The notes under the pieces were generated by a model, which saw only the letters and a program-made list of their open reading frames with translations, searched no databases and was not told the DNA's origin. The position numbers were made by a program, and so were the translations under genes. Shown one piece after another: positions 10,611 through 22,685 of a stretch of 64,000 nt of DNA (its first letter is position 1; every line of letters starts with the position of its first letter). The DNA comes from Vicia villosa (lineage: Eukaryota > Streptophyta > Magnoliopsida > Fabales > Fabaceae): the NCBI RefSeq assembly GCF_029867415.1, contig NW_026705398.1, positions 124,001 to 188,000 on the forward strand, read 5' to 3'.

Positions 10611-12610
10611 GTTTATTTTCTTTGACATTGCTAGAACGTAGATCCGATGCAGCGCGCCCACGAATGACTGTGGTGAGACCTCACGCATCCACCATTAAAT
10701 CCCATGCCTTGCAGATCTGACGCCCCTAGAGGCGCTGCTCTACCATGCACCCTTGCAGATCATCCACACTGGATCGAAGCTAAGTTATTTCTCATTTTTT
10801 TTTATTACGTAAACTTTCTTTTATTTATTTTCTTTCTTCTTTTTGTTCAAATATTTTTATAAATCTTTTTAGTATTTACTAAAATTATTTCTTATAATGT
10901 TATTTGTTATAATTATTTATTTTAATCGAATATTCGATTTTTTTTTACAATTTTATCAATAGTTGTTTTTAAACAATAAAAATCATTATTTTTGTTAATT
11001 GATTAATTGAAAATTAATAATTAGTTTTTTTGGTGTGTAAACCTCGATTCTTTTATAAACCTTAGAATCCTCTGGTAGGTGTTTTCCACTAATGCATTTT
11101 AAGCCTTATAAACCTTTTGGGTCACAATAAGTTTTCTTAAATAACCCCTTTAGGTTCAGGATTAGGGTTTGTAATCAATTAGATTTAGATCAGTCAATGC
11201 ACTAACTTTTTTCTTTCTTTGTTCAAATTTTCAGGACTAATCAAGATTCTCCGATTACGCGCCATGCCAATCAAAAAGCTAAAATCTAATCCTTTTCTCA
11301 TTTAAATGTTATTTTATCTTTTAATTTTTGCCTTATAGGTTAATTTTAGGGTTTACTTTCAAATGTCAATGAGTCCCTCCTACACTCACCCCATTATTTT
11401 CTGTTAATTCTCAGATGATCAGAGTCAATCAAGGGTTCAAGGAAGATCAAGGCAAGGCATTCAAAGATGTGGAAATTAATTTTTGCCTTATTTTTCTGTT
11501 ACCCTATAAGGGTTTTCTGCCTTTTAATTCACCCATCCCCGCAGGTGTTTATTGTAATAGCGTAGGTTTTATTTTCTACCTTTTATTTCTGCAAATTTAA
11601 ACTGCATGGTTAGTAATCTTAGGGAGTGCAAGCCTTTAACAGAATTAGGATAACTAATTATAAGATAAATAATTTAACTTAATCACGTGATTGTTGCACC
11701 CACACACCTTTAGGGTAATTCCTCTTGTTGCCTGTTGCCTTATTAATTGGTTGCCTTAAAATTGTTGCCTAAAAATAGTCAAGTCCCTCAATGTCGAGGA
11801 TACCTAAAGCAATGTTGCCTTCAAAATTATTGAAACTCCCTCGAGGTTGCCTTATAATGTATAATTGTCCCAATTGCTAAGGTATCCTCGCATGATGCCT
11901 AAATTATTAAATGACTATTATATCCTTCCCTTAGACTACTTGCCCTCTTTATGGCAAGGGACAGTCTTATGGCGAATGATTACTCTCGATGACCCTTAAC
12001 ATCCAATTGAAAAACTTCCTGCCCTCTCATGGTATGGATAGATCCTTTCACCCTGAAAATCTAAAAGATCAAATTTTCAAACGTAGGGTAGTTGCTATTA
12101 ATTGCTTACTCTAATTCAAAATCTTTTTCCACTCTTTTTCAAATACTTTTCAAAAGGCTACGCTTATTTACAAGCTAAAGTTCTTATTCAAATTTCTATT
12201 TACACACTACTTTTCAAACAGATCAAACATTTTTGAAAAAAAAGTGAGCTAAGCAATTAAGAGCCCATGGAAAACCATGGATGCAAAGGGTGCCTTACAC
12301 CTTCCCTTTGTATAACTTACCCCCCGAACTCAAAATCTTTTTAAAAGGTATTTTCTTGTTCTTTTAGCCTTTTCAATTGGATAAAATAAAAGTCGGTGGC
12401 GACTCTTGCTATCCGCAACATTGTCTTTAAAAGTCAGTTCACCGTATTACACCATGCATCATGACATTGCATGCTACTAATTTTGTTTTTCAGGTAAGTT
12501 CCTAAGCGGACGAATGTCATCAAACAACTTATCAACTCTAACAAGCAGATTTTCTTTCTACAGAAACAATCCAGACGAAGATTCGTCCTTATAATCATTC
12601 CTATCAAACT

Positions 12611-13070
12611 CCCATCACATTAGTCCCCTGGCAGTGAAACATAACATTAGTCCCCTGGCAGTGAAACATCGTATTAGTCCCCTGGCAGTGAAACATCACA
12701 TTAGTCCCCTGGCAGTGAAATATTGTATTACTCCCCTGGCAATAATCCTTCTCATCATGTCAGTCCCTTGGCGGTGATAAGTTGGTCCTTATCATACTAG
12801 TCCCCTGGCGGTAACCAAGATCTACTCCTATCATGTTAGTCCCCTGGAGATGATATACAACTACAACTTATTACATTGGTCTCCGAGCAGTATTAAGTTA
12901 TCTCCTTATCATGTTAGTCCCTCGGCAATGATATCTACATCAGTCCCCTGGCACTAATCGAAATCCTCCTCATCATGTTAGTCCCCTGGCGGTGATCAGT
13001 TGGTCCTTATCATATCAGTCCCCTGGCAATGATATCTACATCAGTCCCCTGGCAGTAATGAAAATCTCTC
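12611..13070 (+). repeat. 27-bp array (TTAGTCCCCTGGCAGTGAAA) in Z 3' UTR
   Basis: Five tight 27-bp units from 12611 to about 12745, then looser, longer units that keep the AGTCCCCTGGC core with variable spacers (to about 13065). The gradient from regular to degenerate units is typical of array growth and decay in Ogre 3' UTRs. Confidence 0.9.
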
Positions 13071-13265
13071 CAAGATCTAATTCAGTAACTACGAACAGTG
13101 CTGACACGATCAATATTCAAAGATCTAATTCTATCATCACGAACGGTGTAGACACAATCATCCTTCCAATATCTAATTCAGTTACTACGAACGTTGCTGA
13201 CACGGTCAACATTTAAATACATAATTCTATCATCACGAACGGTGTGGACACGATCAATCTTCAAA
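13071..13265 (+). repeat. 48-bp array with 96-bp dimer structure
   Basis: Four units with ATCTAATT at about 13075, 13123 and 13171 and a degenerate fourth near 13219. Units 1 and 3 share TTCAGTAACTACGAAC-like cores; units 2 and 4 share TTCTATCATCACGAACGG. So the array is a higher-order dimer of two diverged 48-mers, as seen in satellite DNA. Confidence 0.85.
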
Positions 13266-15080
13266 AATAGATGGCATCTACAAGCCCATCTCCAACAAAC
13301 ACTTCTCAATACATCGAGCTCAGATACAGTCTAATGTACGACTTATTCTTACTCTCATATTCTCAAATCCAGATGGAATCTTTAATCCCATCCCTGGTTG
13401 TCATACCCCAAATTTGTCCTACCCTTATTTATCTGGCTTATAATTCATATACATACATCATTTAGGTCATGGCCCAATTCATGCATTCATATCATGGTCG
13501 CTGTTTCAAGAAGGGGCTCCTGGTACAGAGATCTCCTGGTTAATTATAAGGATATGAGGTCCGGTCATGTGGTATTATTCTTCTGAGCGCACTCTTGAAT
13601 CAGGGTTTCCTCACCTTCAAGTCAGAGCGTTGGTTAGAAGATATAAACCTAATGTTCATCCGATTATTCCCAAATTAGGGTTTCTTGACCAAAGTCAACA
13701 CAGTTGACTTTTTGGTCAAAGCATTGATCAAGAGCTGATTTTGTGGTATGATGACCGTGTGGAGGCTTTCAGTTGATTTCCATTGGTTAGAAACTGATTA
13801 ATCGGGAATTTCATTAAGGTCGGAGAAAAATCAGAACAGTTGACTTTTGGGTCAAAATCAGGTCGACCACTCCAAAATTGACTTTTGGTGGAAAATCGGT
13901 CAAGAAAAGTCAAAGAATGAATAAAATAGAGAGTTTGACAAAAGTTGCCTAAAATAGAAAAATATCAAAAAAGGGAAGTTTTTATACTTAGAAAAATTTT
14001 GGCTCTTAAAAGTTTAATGAGCAATCCACTTCGCCAACAATTTACACGTGTCAAAAGCCATTATTTCAGAAAGGTCCCAACATGAAAAATACTCAGATCA
14101 TGGTATACTACAACTCTCTAGTTGGAAGTTTTCTCATTCGAGGTCTGGTTAAAGAGATATGGATGAGAGAAGTTGGGTGTTCATAGTTGTTGGAACCAAG
14201 GTTGCATGGCAGATTTCCAGGTCATGACCAGGCATTGTATCAAACAGGTGGCATGCCAAACTCCAGGTTGATTTTAGAGATATATATGTGTGCTATGAAT
14301 CGAATCTTGGTATGTTTATGTTCCCCTCCGTGTGCTCTATTCAATAAGTCAATAATCAAGTTAATTGGACAAATATTGGAAGATAGATGAAGCCTCAAAG
14401 TCACTGCCTCGCAAGTCTCAAGTCAAGCATCCGGCCAGGCCAAGCTACGACTCATACGTAGTCGTTTTCACGAACAGGTGGTGCGCCAAATGTGAGGTCG
14501 TTTTTTGAGCTCCATAAACCTTCATTTTGGTCGAGTATGGTGTCAAGTTATCCCCTGCCATGTCTTATTTCCAACGAGCCATAGATGGTAAAAATTGGAT
14601 ACTTATGGATTGAGATAGAGTCATCCAAAGTGGTTCCCCTACAAGAACGCGTTTTGACAAGGAACCCGTGACCAAGAGTAGGTCACGCGCACGCATTCCT
14701 AGCAGTGTTGGTGTCACATGTTCATGATCGTTTTACCATACTTCAAGGCATCTTCTCGAGACATTTGCAACACCATTGTTACTCTCTTCCATGTCCTCTT
14801 GAAGTTGAACCCGAGTTTATGCTAAGAAAATGTTCAAGGTGAAAAATATATGGATTCAAAGTGAGCATCGTGGGTGGCATTTTTGCTTGGTGTTGGATCC
14901 TGCTACACGTGTGAATGAAACTTAATGACTTTGCTTTTTGCTTTTCTTAACCATGCAGCATGTTGAGTATACAAAAGCATGTAAACTTCTTACTACAAAT
15001 AACAAAACTTGCTGGTTAAGGGAAAAGGAGAAATGATTTACTACAACAACCCACACCATAATACCATGCAACCTCTCCTC

Positions 15081-15089
15081 TATATAAAA
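15081..15089 (+). promoter_or_regulatory. TATA box of LTR L2
   Basis: TATATAAAA within CTCTCCTCTATATAAAAACC, followed by a C/T-rich then CCA-rich leader. A splice-donor-like CAAGTAAGT lies near 15610. Confidence 0.7.
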
Positions 15090-17033
15090 ACCACGAGCTC
15101 TTCACAAACAAAAGCACACATTCATTTTTCTTTCACACTCTCACACTTCATTTTTCTCATTCCAGAAATTCTCTCACCTCTCTCTACTCTCTCTCTCCCA
15201 AAGAGTTTGTAACAACCGTAACAAACTCCATAATCACCATAACCACCACTCCCCACCACCATAGCTTTAACCTTCATCAACCGCCACCTTCAACCACCAT
15301 TAACAGCATTCGTAATCGTGAACCACCACAACAAACCTCCAATCTCCATCATCATCTTCACTAACCATCACCATCACTGAAATATTTCTCACAGCATCAT
15401 CATCATCATCTCCTTCGTTACTTTCAGAACTTCAAGCAACTACAGCAACTTTAATGGCTTCTTGGACGGGATAACTCACTATCAAACTCTTGGATCAGTC
15501 ACAAATCTTGAGTTTATTTCTCAGGATTGAAGCTTCTTCAAAACTGTGGCACACGTCCGAGTTTAGATTTAAGTCGTGAGGCTTTCTTGCTTCTTTATTC
15601 AAGATCCATACAAGTAAGTGCACTAAACATCTCAGCATGCTATCCATATGTGATAAGTCATAAGGTTTTCATGTGGCATTCTTACGCATTCTTTATCCTT
15701 GTTGATTTAGATTTAGATAATCGTTGTGTGGATGCTAAAGCCGTTTTTGACTTCTACGAGTGATCATGAACACGTTAGCATGCTTAGAGTGAGTTTTGAT
15801 GAAGGTTCTTTACGTTAGGGTTTTATGTTTGATCACGGTTTGAATGTTAGAGAAAGAGTTAATAAAATCTAAAGCCAGATTCGTGCTCAGCACGAAAATC
15901 CGAAGGGAGTAGTGTGTCATTCTCTTATTTCTGGGCGAATCGCGGTGTAGCTCTGGCGGAGTTGATCGGAGAAGATGACCGGAGATGGCTCTTCGGCATC
16001 TGTTTTGTTGTTCACGTTTTCAATCCTCTCTGCTTGCGTGGCACGCTCTAATTGGATTCTGATTCCCATTTAATTGCAGTTTTGTCCATACTCATATGAT
16101 TGAGCTATGCGGTGTTAAATTCTGATTGGCCCCAACTATTGTTTTGTCTTTTTGCAACTTAAATCACCTGTGACCAATTGATAATTTTTTGGGGAGAATG
16201 ACTCATCACGTTACCACATAACCATCATATAGTAAAAATAAATAAAAGCTGACTAAAATAAAAATAGAACAATTGAAATAAATTTGGTTTGTTGGTTGTT
16301 GGGCCACACATGCGTTGGGCCTCATCATGCTTCCTGGATTGCACCCACAATTTGCTAACACACCACGCACTTTCAGAGCTGGACCTGATTACTACTGCTC
16401 TTGCCACCCCCTGTTTGGGCCCGGTTTGCCTTTTAACATAGAGTTTAGTTCACTTAGAAAACAACTAATACACCCCCAGGCAGTCTAAATTTCTTTTTTT
16501 CTTCTTTTAAATTTTGTTTTCTTTTGCCTTTTAACTCATATTTCATTTTGACTCAAATATGAAAAATACATAAAAATTTGTTCACAGATATTTTAGGTTA
16601 TGTGAATAATTGACTTGATTTTTTGTTAATTTTTTAATTGTTTTAATACTTTTAATAAATATTTTTTCTGTACAATATATTTGAATTTTCTTTGTATCGA
16701 TACCTCCTTGTAAATAAAACTTGTTAATAGACTTAGGAATAAATTTTAGTCTTGCTTTTTTTTAGAACTAATTGATATATGTGTGTTTGCGAATGCCAAT
16801 TTGTTTGCTATAGTTCTCAATCTTATTTGTCGCATATTGCTTTTCCTTTGCTTATTCCATGTATAGTTTTCTTTCGTTATTGAAGTGTATAGTTCTTTTA
16901 TTATTTTTGATCCCCTTGTATAGACAACTTAGATTAGAATTTAGAAATAGTTCCCTTCTTTCATTCTTTTTTCTTTTCAACTTTTAAAATACTTAATAAA
17001 TACCGACAAGGATCATACCGTTACTATTTTTTC

Positions 17034-17490
17034 ATAGTAGGAAAGAAATGGTTGGGGCGTAGGCCCCGATGTATGTTCTTTTCTACTTAGCGGAAAAGAA
17101 ATGATTGAGGTGTGAGGCATCGGTGTATTTCTTAACCGTTATTTAGAGAAACGATTGTGGCGTAGGCCTCGATGTGCATTCTCTAAATATTCACAAAAGA
17201 ACTTCTTTTTGTATTTCTTTTACTTAGCGGAAAAGAAATGATTGAGGTGGGAGGCCTCGGTGTATTTCTTAGTCGCTATTTAGAGAAACGATTAAGGTGT
17301 AGGCCTTGATGTGCATTCTCTAAATATTCACAAAAAAAAAACTTCTTTTTGTATTTCTTTTCTATTTAGCGGAAAAGAAATGATTGAGGTCTGAGGCCTC
17401 GGTGTATTTCTTAGACGCTATTTAGAGAAACGATTAAGATCTAGGCCTTGATGTGCATTCTCTAAATACTCAAAAAAAACAAAAAACTCT
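17034..17490 (+). repeat. 135-143-bp tandem repeat in LTR L2
   Basis: Three copies start at TTAGCGGAAAAGAAATGATT (about 17087, 17223 and 17366), preceded by a diverged half copy from 17034. Each copy is built from two related halves, one with ATGATTGAGG...CTCGGTGTATTTCTTA and one with ACGATT...GCCT(C/T)GATGTGCATTCTCTAAA, so the array grew from an older duplication of about 67 bp. Confidence 0.85.
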
Positions 17491-18134
17491 TTTTGTATGA
17501 TCTAAGTCACAAATAAATTCCCTTAAAAAATACACAACCAAAAATACTTCAAACACCTAAAAATGGTTCAAATTAAAACAAAGTAGAGAAAGTGGTGAGT
17601 GGCCCGGTATTGGGTACTGTTCATCACCCATCTACCGTAAAAGACACAAACCAATCATTTCTTTTTCTTTTGCCTCATTGGCACCTAAGGGCACTGTTAT
17701 TTCCGCTCGATCGCATCGTAGGTCGTCCCTTATGCAAGAGCGCGGGTGTTAACTCCGCCCAACTAAAAAACACAAAACAAACAGAAAATCTTGAGCCGAG
17801 CTACGATAACTCTGATTCCTGAAAAGGATACGTAGGCAGCGGGGTAGGGCTCGTGCGAGTACAATTCTTTATTTTCCCTACATTTTGCATTCATTCGCAT
17901 GTAGACATAGAAATAGTACGCCCCCTTTAGATAGAGACAAACATAGGTGGATACCATCGAGTACGATGGGCGTGAGGGGTGCTAATACCTTCCCCTTGCG
18001 TAACTGACTCCCGTACCTAGATTCTCTGGTCGTAAGACCCTGTTCCTTCCTTTGCTAGGTTTTCTGATATTCCTTTCCCTTATGGGATAAATATATTGGT
18101 GGCGACTCTGTTCATTTTTCGCGAGCGTGCAACA

Positions 18135-18270
18135 GTGGTAACTTTCAGTCAACTTCCAGATGGCATCTTTAAGCCCATCTCCGGTGTTCAATCCTCTTCC
18201 ACCTTCAGATTCCGACAGGCACGTAAGCCAATCTACATCTTCAAGTTTAAGAAGATTGAACAGGGGCAGC
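18135..18270 (+). mobile_element. End of element Z internal region with polypurine tract
   Basis: Resumes the Z 3' UTR after L2 (CCAGATGGCATCTTTAAGCC) and ends with GATTGAACAGGGGCAGC (18254-18270) directly before the TGTCATACC of L3. It matches the X/L1 junction at 8180-8327 over about 110 bp, including CAGATTCCGACAGGCAC. This identifies L3 as a 3' LTR. Confidence 0.75.
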
Positions 18271-18961
18271 TGTCATACCCCAAAATTTTCCCATCATATT
18301 TCAAATATATTTTGACTCACATGGCTTTCAACTGCTCAAGACAATACAAGAATTGGGCACACATACCTGGCTCCTAAGCAATTAACCCATATCTAGGGTT
18401 TTCCTTCTTTCAAGGTGAAATCAATTTCTGAGGCCTCAAATGAACCTCATGGATTCTCATATGCTTCAAAGGATCCTCATGCCAATTTTCAAGCTCGGAT
18501 TCATAAGGTTGCTCAGTCGACAGTTCAAATGGTCAATAGTCGACCAATTGGACCTAAAAGTCAACTATGGTCAAATTATAGTCAAAACTCCTGATTTTTG
18601 GTCAACATCAATATTTTAAAGTCACATTCATCATTTGATCAAGGGTTGATAATGATTCATCAAGGAAAGATCAAAAATCCACAAATGTCCAAGTTACCAA
18701 ATTAGGGTTTATAGGAGAAAGTCAACCCAACTTTGACTGATCATATATCTTTCATAATTTATTAGAAATTCCCCAACAAAAGCTCATTCTTAAGGAAATT
18801 CAATTCTCTACAACTTTGATGTTGGGACCAAGGTCAAGAAATGCTTCCGCATAAGGGATATAAGTCAAAACATTACAGGTCCTTCTAGAAGCCCGCAAAA
18901 AGCTTTTTTTTGTCAGGAGCCATATCATCAAGATAAAATCCTCAAATGCAAAATATGTTCC
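18271..18961 (+). mobile_element. LTR L3, left part (interrupted by element G)
   Basis: Starts TGTCATACCCCAAAATTTTC like L1 and follows L1 base for base with scattered differences, up to AAATATGTTCC, where G is inserted. The uninterrupted L1 reads ATTATGTTCCAAAGTGG at 8997-9013, the equivalent empty site. L3 continues at 40724. Confidence 0.9.
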
Positions 18962-20734
18962 TGTCGCTACCGCGAAAATTAACAGAGTCGCCACTAACAT
19001 ATTTATCCTGAAAAGGAAGGGAATGCCAGCAAACCACAAAACAAAACAACAGCCTCACGACCAGAGAAAAAAAGGTAAGGGAGTCGGTTACGCGAGTGGA
19101 AGGTGTTAGCACCCCTCGCGCCCATCGTACTCGATGGTATCCACGCCTGTGTCTAAATCTATGGGTCTGTAACAAATCTACGCTAATCTGAACTAAAATG
19201 CATGCAAAATGTAGGGAAAAGAAAGAGTTATACTCGCACGGGCCCTACCCCGCTGCCTACGTATCTGTTTTGCAGAATCAGAGGTACCGTAGCTCGGCTA
19301 ACTAATTTCGGTTTGTTTTGTATTTTTTAGGTGAACGAGTTACATTCACACTCCACTGCTCGACCTTTGGAGACTTATGCTGGGAATGGAACGGAAATAA
19401 CAAGATCTTAAGAAAAGAAAATCAAATAGTGTGGTTTGTGTTTTAAAGAATGCATGAGGAAAACCTAAGCTAAGGGGGAAAGCTTGCTACCTAATGTTAT
19501 CATACAAAGGGTACAAGTCTAAGCTAAGCTATCAACCTACAAGGGAAAAGGGAAGCAAACAAGTAGTATCACACAAACGAGCTCCGCTCGTAAAGCAGAC
19601 AAAACCAACGGTACTGACCAAATGGTAGAAAAGCGGTCCCGCCATATTGAAGGGGAGCAACTCAACCCAAGTCAACCAAGCATTAGACCTCGTGAAAATG
19701 ATCGGGCCATAGACAAGAGGAGCGGATCCCTCTCAACAACCAAGCCGTCACGGATCTGAAAGGAAAACGGCATCAACGTCGAGCAACGCGAGCTATAGGA
19801 AAGGCGGGGGTCCCGCTGCATGAACCCTTTTCCTGACATACTCGATAACAAGATCTTGTGCAGGTTTAGAAGCAAGCAACGCGTAGCCTGCGTATACCAA
19901 ACAGACTCGATGAGACTAGGCGGGGGTTGATTGCTAACCCTTTCGGCATGCCTTCCATGAGGACTTAATGGAGTGCCATATAGGACTTACTACACCGTGA
20001 CTCCCTGCCGCAAAGCACAAATGTAAACACACCCAAAAAACAGAGCCTCTTTCGAGGACTTGGCCAGATGCATGTCTAAGTCCTACTTCTCATGTTAAAG
20101 GATGATGCGAGAAAACGATAAAGTGCGTGAAAATAAAATGAAACAATCAATACCAAACGGATGATGATCCGTAAACTAAATCGAAGAGGGCAAGGAAACT
20201 AGAATCCCGCGAGCGAGCTAGCAAAGCAAAAGCAAATAGTCAGCACACCGATTAGCCGTGAAAGCACGCAAAGGTCGACATGCGCGTCGAGCATAATCAC
20301 AATACACCTGCAAGAGGAACAAACAAACCAAACAAGCAGATATAAAGCAAAAGGATCGTGTCTATGAGATGAGAACACGATACGAGTGAATGAGATCGTA
20401 TCCCGCAAACGAAGCAGAACACACAAGCAATGAGCGTCGATCGGTGACTATCCAAAAGCCTTGCACACTAGCACACACGTTAGAGATAACAAACATCACA
20501 ATCGGAATTGCGTTATTACTATAAACCAAAAGAAACGAGCAAGTAATGTAAACATGAAATAAACGACGAAACATCAAAGAGAAATCAAACATGAATGATC
20601 TACAAATTAAAAACCAAGCATCTAGTAAGATAGTACATCTCATAAGCTTTCCGACGATATAAAGAACGTGCAAATCCGAGCTACGAGTAAAAAGTTATGC
20701 AAGATAGAAGTTAACAAGGAAAACATAAAAATAA

Positions 20735-21050
20735 CACACAGGAACCGGTTCCTGCACAGAACAACCCGGTTCCTGGTATAAAAAACCAGAGGCAGAAAAC
20801 TGGGAACAGGTTCCCACCTAGGGACAACCCGGTTCCTGGCACAAAATCACAGAAGCAAGCATATTTCAAAAACACTGGGAACCGGTTCCCACTTAGGGAC
20901 AACCCGGTTCCTGGCATACAAACCAGAAGGCAAAAACAACGCAGGAACCGGTTCCCACCTAGGGACAACCCCGTTCCTGGTACTAAAACACAGGGAGACA
21001 ACTATTTTGGATTGAGTGGGAACCGGTTCCCGCCTGGGACAACCGGGTTC
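20735..21050. repeat. GGAACCGGTTCC palindrome cluster, 3' LTR of G
   Basis: Five units of roughly 60-75 bp, each with a near-perfect 12-bp palindrome GGAACCGGTTCC paired with ACAACCCGGTTCCTGG. The same cluster is at 38718-39035 in the 5' LTR. A protein-like frame across it is a by-product of the repeat. Confidence 0.9.
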
Positions 21051-21213
21051 TTGTTGTAGAAAAATAGGTTTTTATGTCTTGAAAATTGATGAATATTGAT
21101 GAAAGTTTTATGTAATTTGTGGTTTTGATCCAAGAGAATTGAGAGAAAGTGTTTTTGATCTTTTGGTGAATTGAAATTATGAGAGTTATCCCTTGATTTG
21201 TGAAGAGCAAAAT

Positions 21214-21221
21214 TTTATATA
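21214..21221 (-). promoter_or_regulatory. TATA box, 3' LTR of G
   Basis: TATATAAA on the minus strand, in a context conserved with the 5' LTR (39878-39885, TATATAAA). Strand agrees with the PBS and PPT positions. Confidence 0.6.
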
Positions 21222-22131
21222 TTGTCAATGCGAAATGTCCAAATTGCCCTCGGTGCGTCTTATTTTGGCTCGTTTTTAAGGAAACTCGGTTCGACTCTGA
21301 ATTCCGAAATGAAACCAATGCCATTGTGAAGATGACCAAATTCGGGACTCGTAGCCACGAGTATCGTCTCAATCCGATAAGCAATGAAGAAATTACGCGC
21401 GTTTGAATGACGAGAAACGTCGATTCATCTGGCGCGACTGTGCGAAATTTTGTGAGTACCGCTCAAAGAACTCGATAAAACTCCATCTTCGGCTCAAAAT
21501 CTGAACAAGCATGTGTGACGAAGAATCGAAGCTAACAAAATTTCCGAGAAAATTCCGCCGGAATGGACTTTATACGATGAAAATCGAAGGAGTTATGAAT
21601 TTTCGAACTCGGCGCGACATACTCGAAAACACACTTTTTACCGAAACAACGCGACGATCCTTAAAATTCTTGGAGTTTTCCGTGCATAATTGGCCTTTGG
21701 TCCGAACATATGAAATCTTGGAAATGACAGTACGGAGCTCCAGTTAAATTTTCAAGCGAATCCGACGAGCGGATTGTGAGATATTAATTTTCTGAGATCC
21801 GAAACCCTACATCCAGCACCGTTTTTCACTGCGAAACCTCAAGTAATTTGCAAATTTGCCGACCTTTCTCAAAGAATTGGCTTCCGAGCCGAACTTGAAA
21901 GTTGTAGATATCGTTGACACAGTCGAGGCCACTCGGGAACTTAGCTCATATCACCTTCCAAATAGGACTTGTGAATTTTCTCGTATTTACACTGTTTAAA
22001 CCATTTTTCACACCTTATTTTCATAAACCCATGAAAACTCTTTATTATTTCTCTTCAATTTTTGAATGACGAAATAAACGTCATTATTAACTTATAGCTC
22101 AAATAAAGAGGGCAAATTTTGGGGTGCAACA

Positions 22132-22685
22132 TCTTCCCCTATTCAAACTTCTTGAACCTGACGAGTGAGAAACGAAAGTTTCGAACAGTTAAGGTGGAAG
22201 GAGATTGAATACCAGAATGAACTCGAAAATTTGCATTCTTGATCAATAGAAGATTCCATCTTGCAATAAGAAGGAATGTACCACCCCGCAGGCAGGGAGA
22301 AAAAACTTCAATTGATCTGGGCCTCGAGAATAAGTAAGCCTTCATCTGATCTGAGAATTTCAGAGAGAGGGAGACAAACTTCTTCTGATTTAAACATCGG
22401 GATGATCGCCTGTAATGATTAGGCGAGTTGCTCTCTGGGAGGCTTTTGAATCTGGATAACTTTCCTGCAGAAAGAAACAGATATGATATGCTTTATGCAT
22501 GATGCATGTATGAATGTGTATAGAATAACGCTTCCGAGAAGGAAGACGCTACATGCTTAGAGAATGCAGTGCGAATGATGCATGATTCGAATTTCGCTTG
22601 GGGAGACAACGGATGAGCACTGAATTGCTGAAGAAATCCTGGAGAGAGTTTGGAACACTGCGGGGAGGATAAGATGAGTGACCTG
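22132..22685 (-). mobile_element. Element G internal region, 3' end with PPT
   Basis: On the minus strand the purine-rich TTGAATAGGGGAAGA (22132-22146) abuts the 3' LTR and is the likely polypurine tract. The remainder is non-coding and is cut by solo LTR S2 at 22685/22686. Confidence 0.75.

Larger units (their letters stand above)
8328..12451 (+). mobile_element. LTR L1 of Ogre-like family (3' LTR of element X)
   Basis: Starts TGTCATACCCCAAAATTTTC after a PPT and ends near CCGTATTACA. The end is set by comparison with L3, which shares sequence up to CCGTATTAC; an alternative end is CCGCAACA at 12420. L1 and L3 match in TATA box, leader, tRNA-like module, AT-rich centre and U5 boxes. No TSD flanks L1 (GGAGC left, CCATG right), as expected if it is shared between X and Z in a tandem arrangement. 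No coding content; frames of up to 155 codons inside it are not recognisable proteins. Confidence 0.8.
12452..13398 (+). mobile_element. 3' UTR of element Z with two tandem arrays
   Basis: Begins ATGCATCATGACATTGCATG just after L1, matching the X 3' UTR motif near 1715 and not a primer-binding site. So the 5' and coding portions of Z are missing, and L1 abuts the middle of a 3' UTR. The stretch has two arrays and GATGGCATC...AAGCCCATC repeats, is then interrupted by L2, and resumes at 18135. No coding capacity was recognised. Confidence 0.65.
13399..18134 (+). mobile_element. LTR L2 (Ogre/Tat-like, probable solo LTR)
   Basis: Starts TGTCATACCCCAAATTTGTC and ends CGCGAGCGTGCAACA. Flanks CTGGT (13394-13398) and GTGGT (18135-18139) match in 4 of 5 bases, a probable aged TSD. 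Both flanks belong to the GATGGCATC repeat region of Z, so removal rejoins the Z 3' UTR. TATA box at 15081, then a CCA/ACC-rich leader (15230-15370) and a CAT microsatellite (about 15390-15410). The U5 end resembles that of element G (GATACGTAGGCAGCGGGGTA; GGTGGCGACTCTGTT). No tRNA-like module was found, unlike L1, L3, L4, S1 and S2. No coding content. Confidence 0.75.
18962..22131 (-). repeat. 3' LTR of element G (3170 bp)
   Basis: Minus-strand ends TGTTGCACCCC...GGTAGCGACA. It matches the 5' LTR over nearly all its length, with blocks such as 20711-20960 almost identical and others (for example 19040-19260) a few per cent different. It lacks about 670 bp present in the 5' LTR (39060-39733; junction near 21076-21081) and keeps about 69 bp (near 21570-21640) that the 5' LTR has lost. 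Confidence 0.95.

Noticed and set aside
12395..12420. Primer-binding site after L1 (GGTGGCGACTCTTGCT)
   Set aside because: The same motif lies inside the 3' LTR L3 and inside G's TSD-defined LTRs, so it is LTR sequence; no real PBS follows L1.
20711..21001. 96-codon minus frame with repeated PGTGLSLGGNRF-like peptides
   Set aside because: It is a translation of the GGAACCGGTTCC repeat in a non-coding LTR, duplicated identically in the other LTR, with no start context or homology that I recognise.
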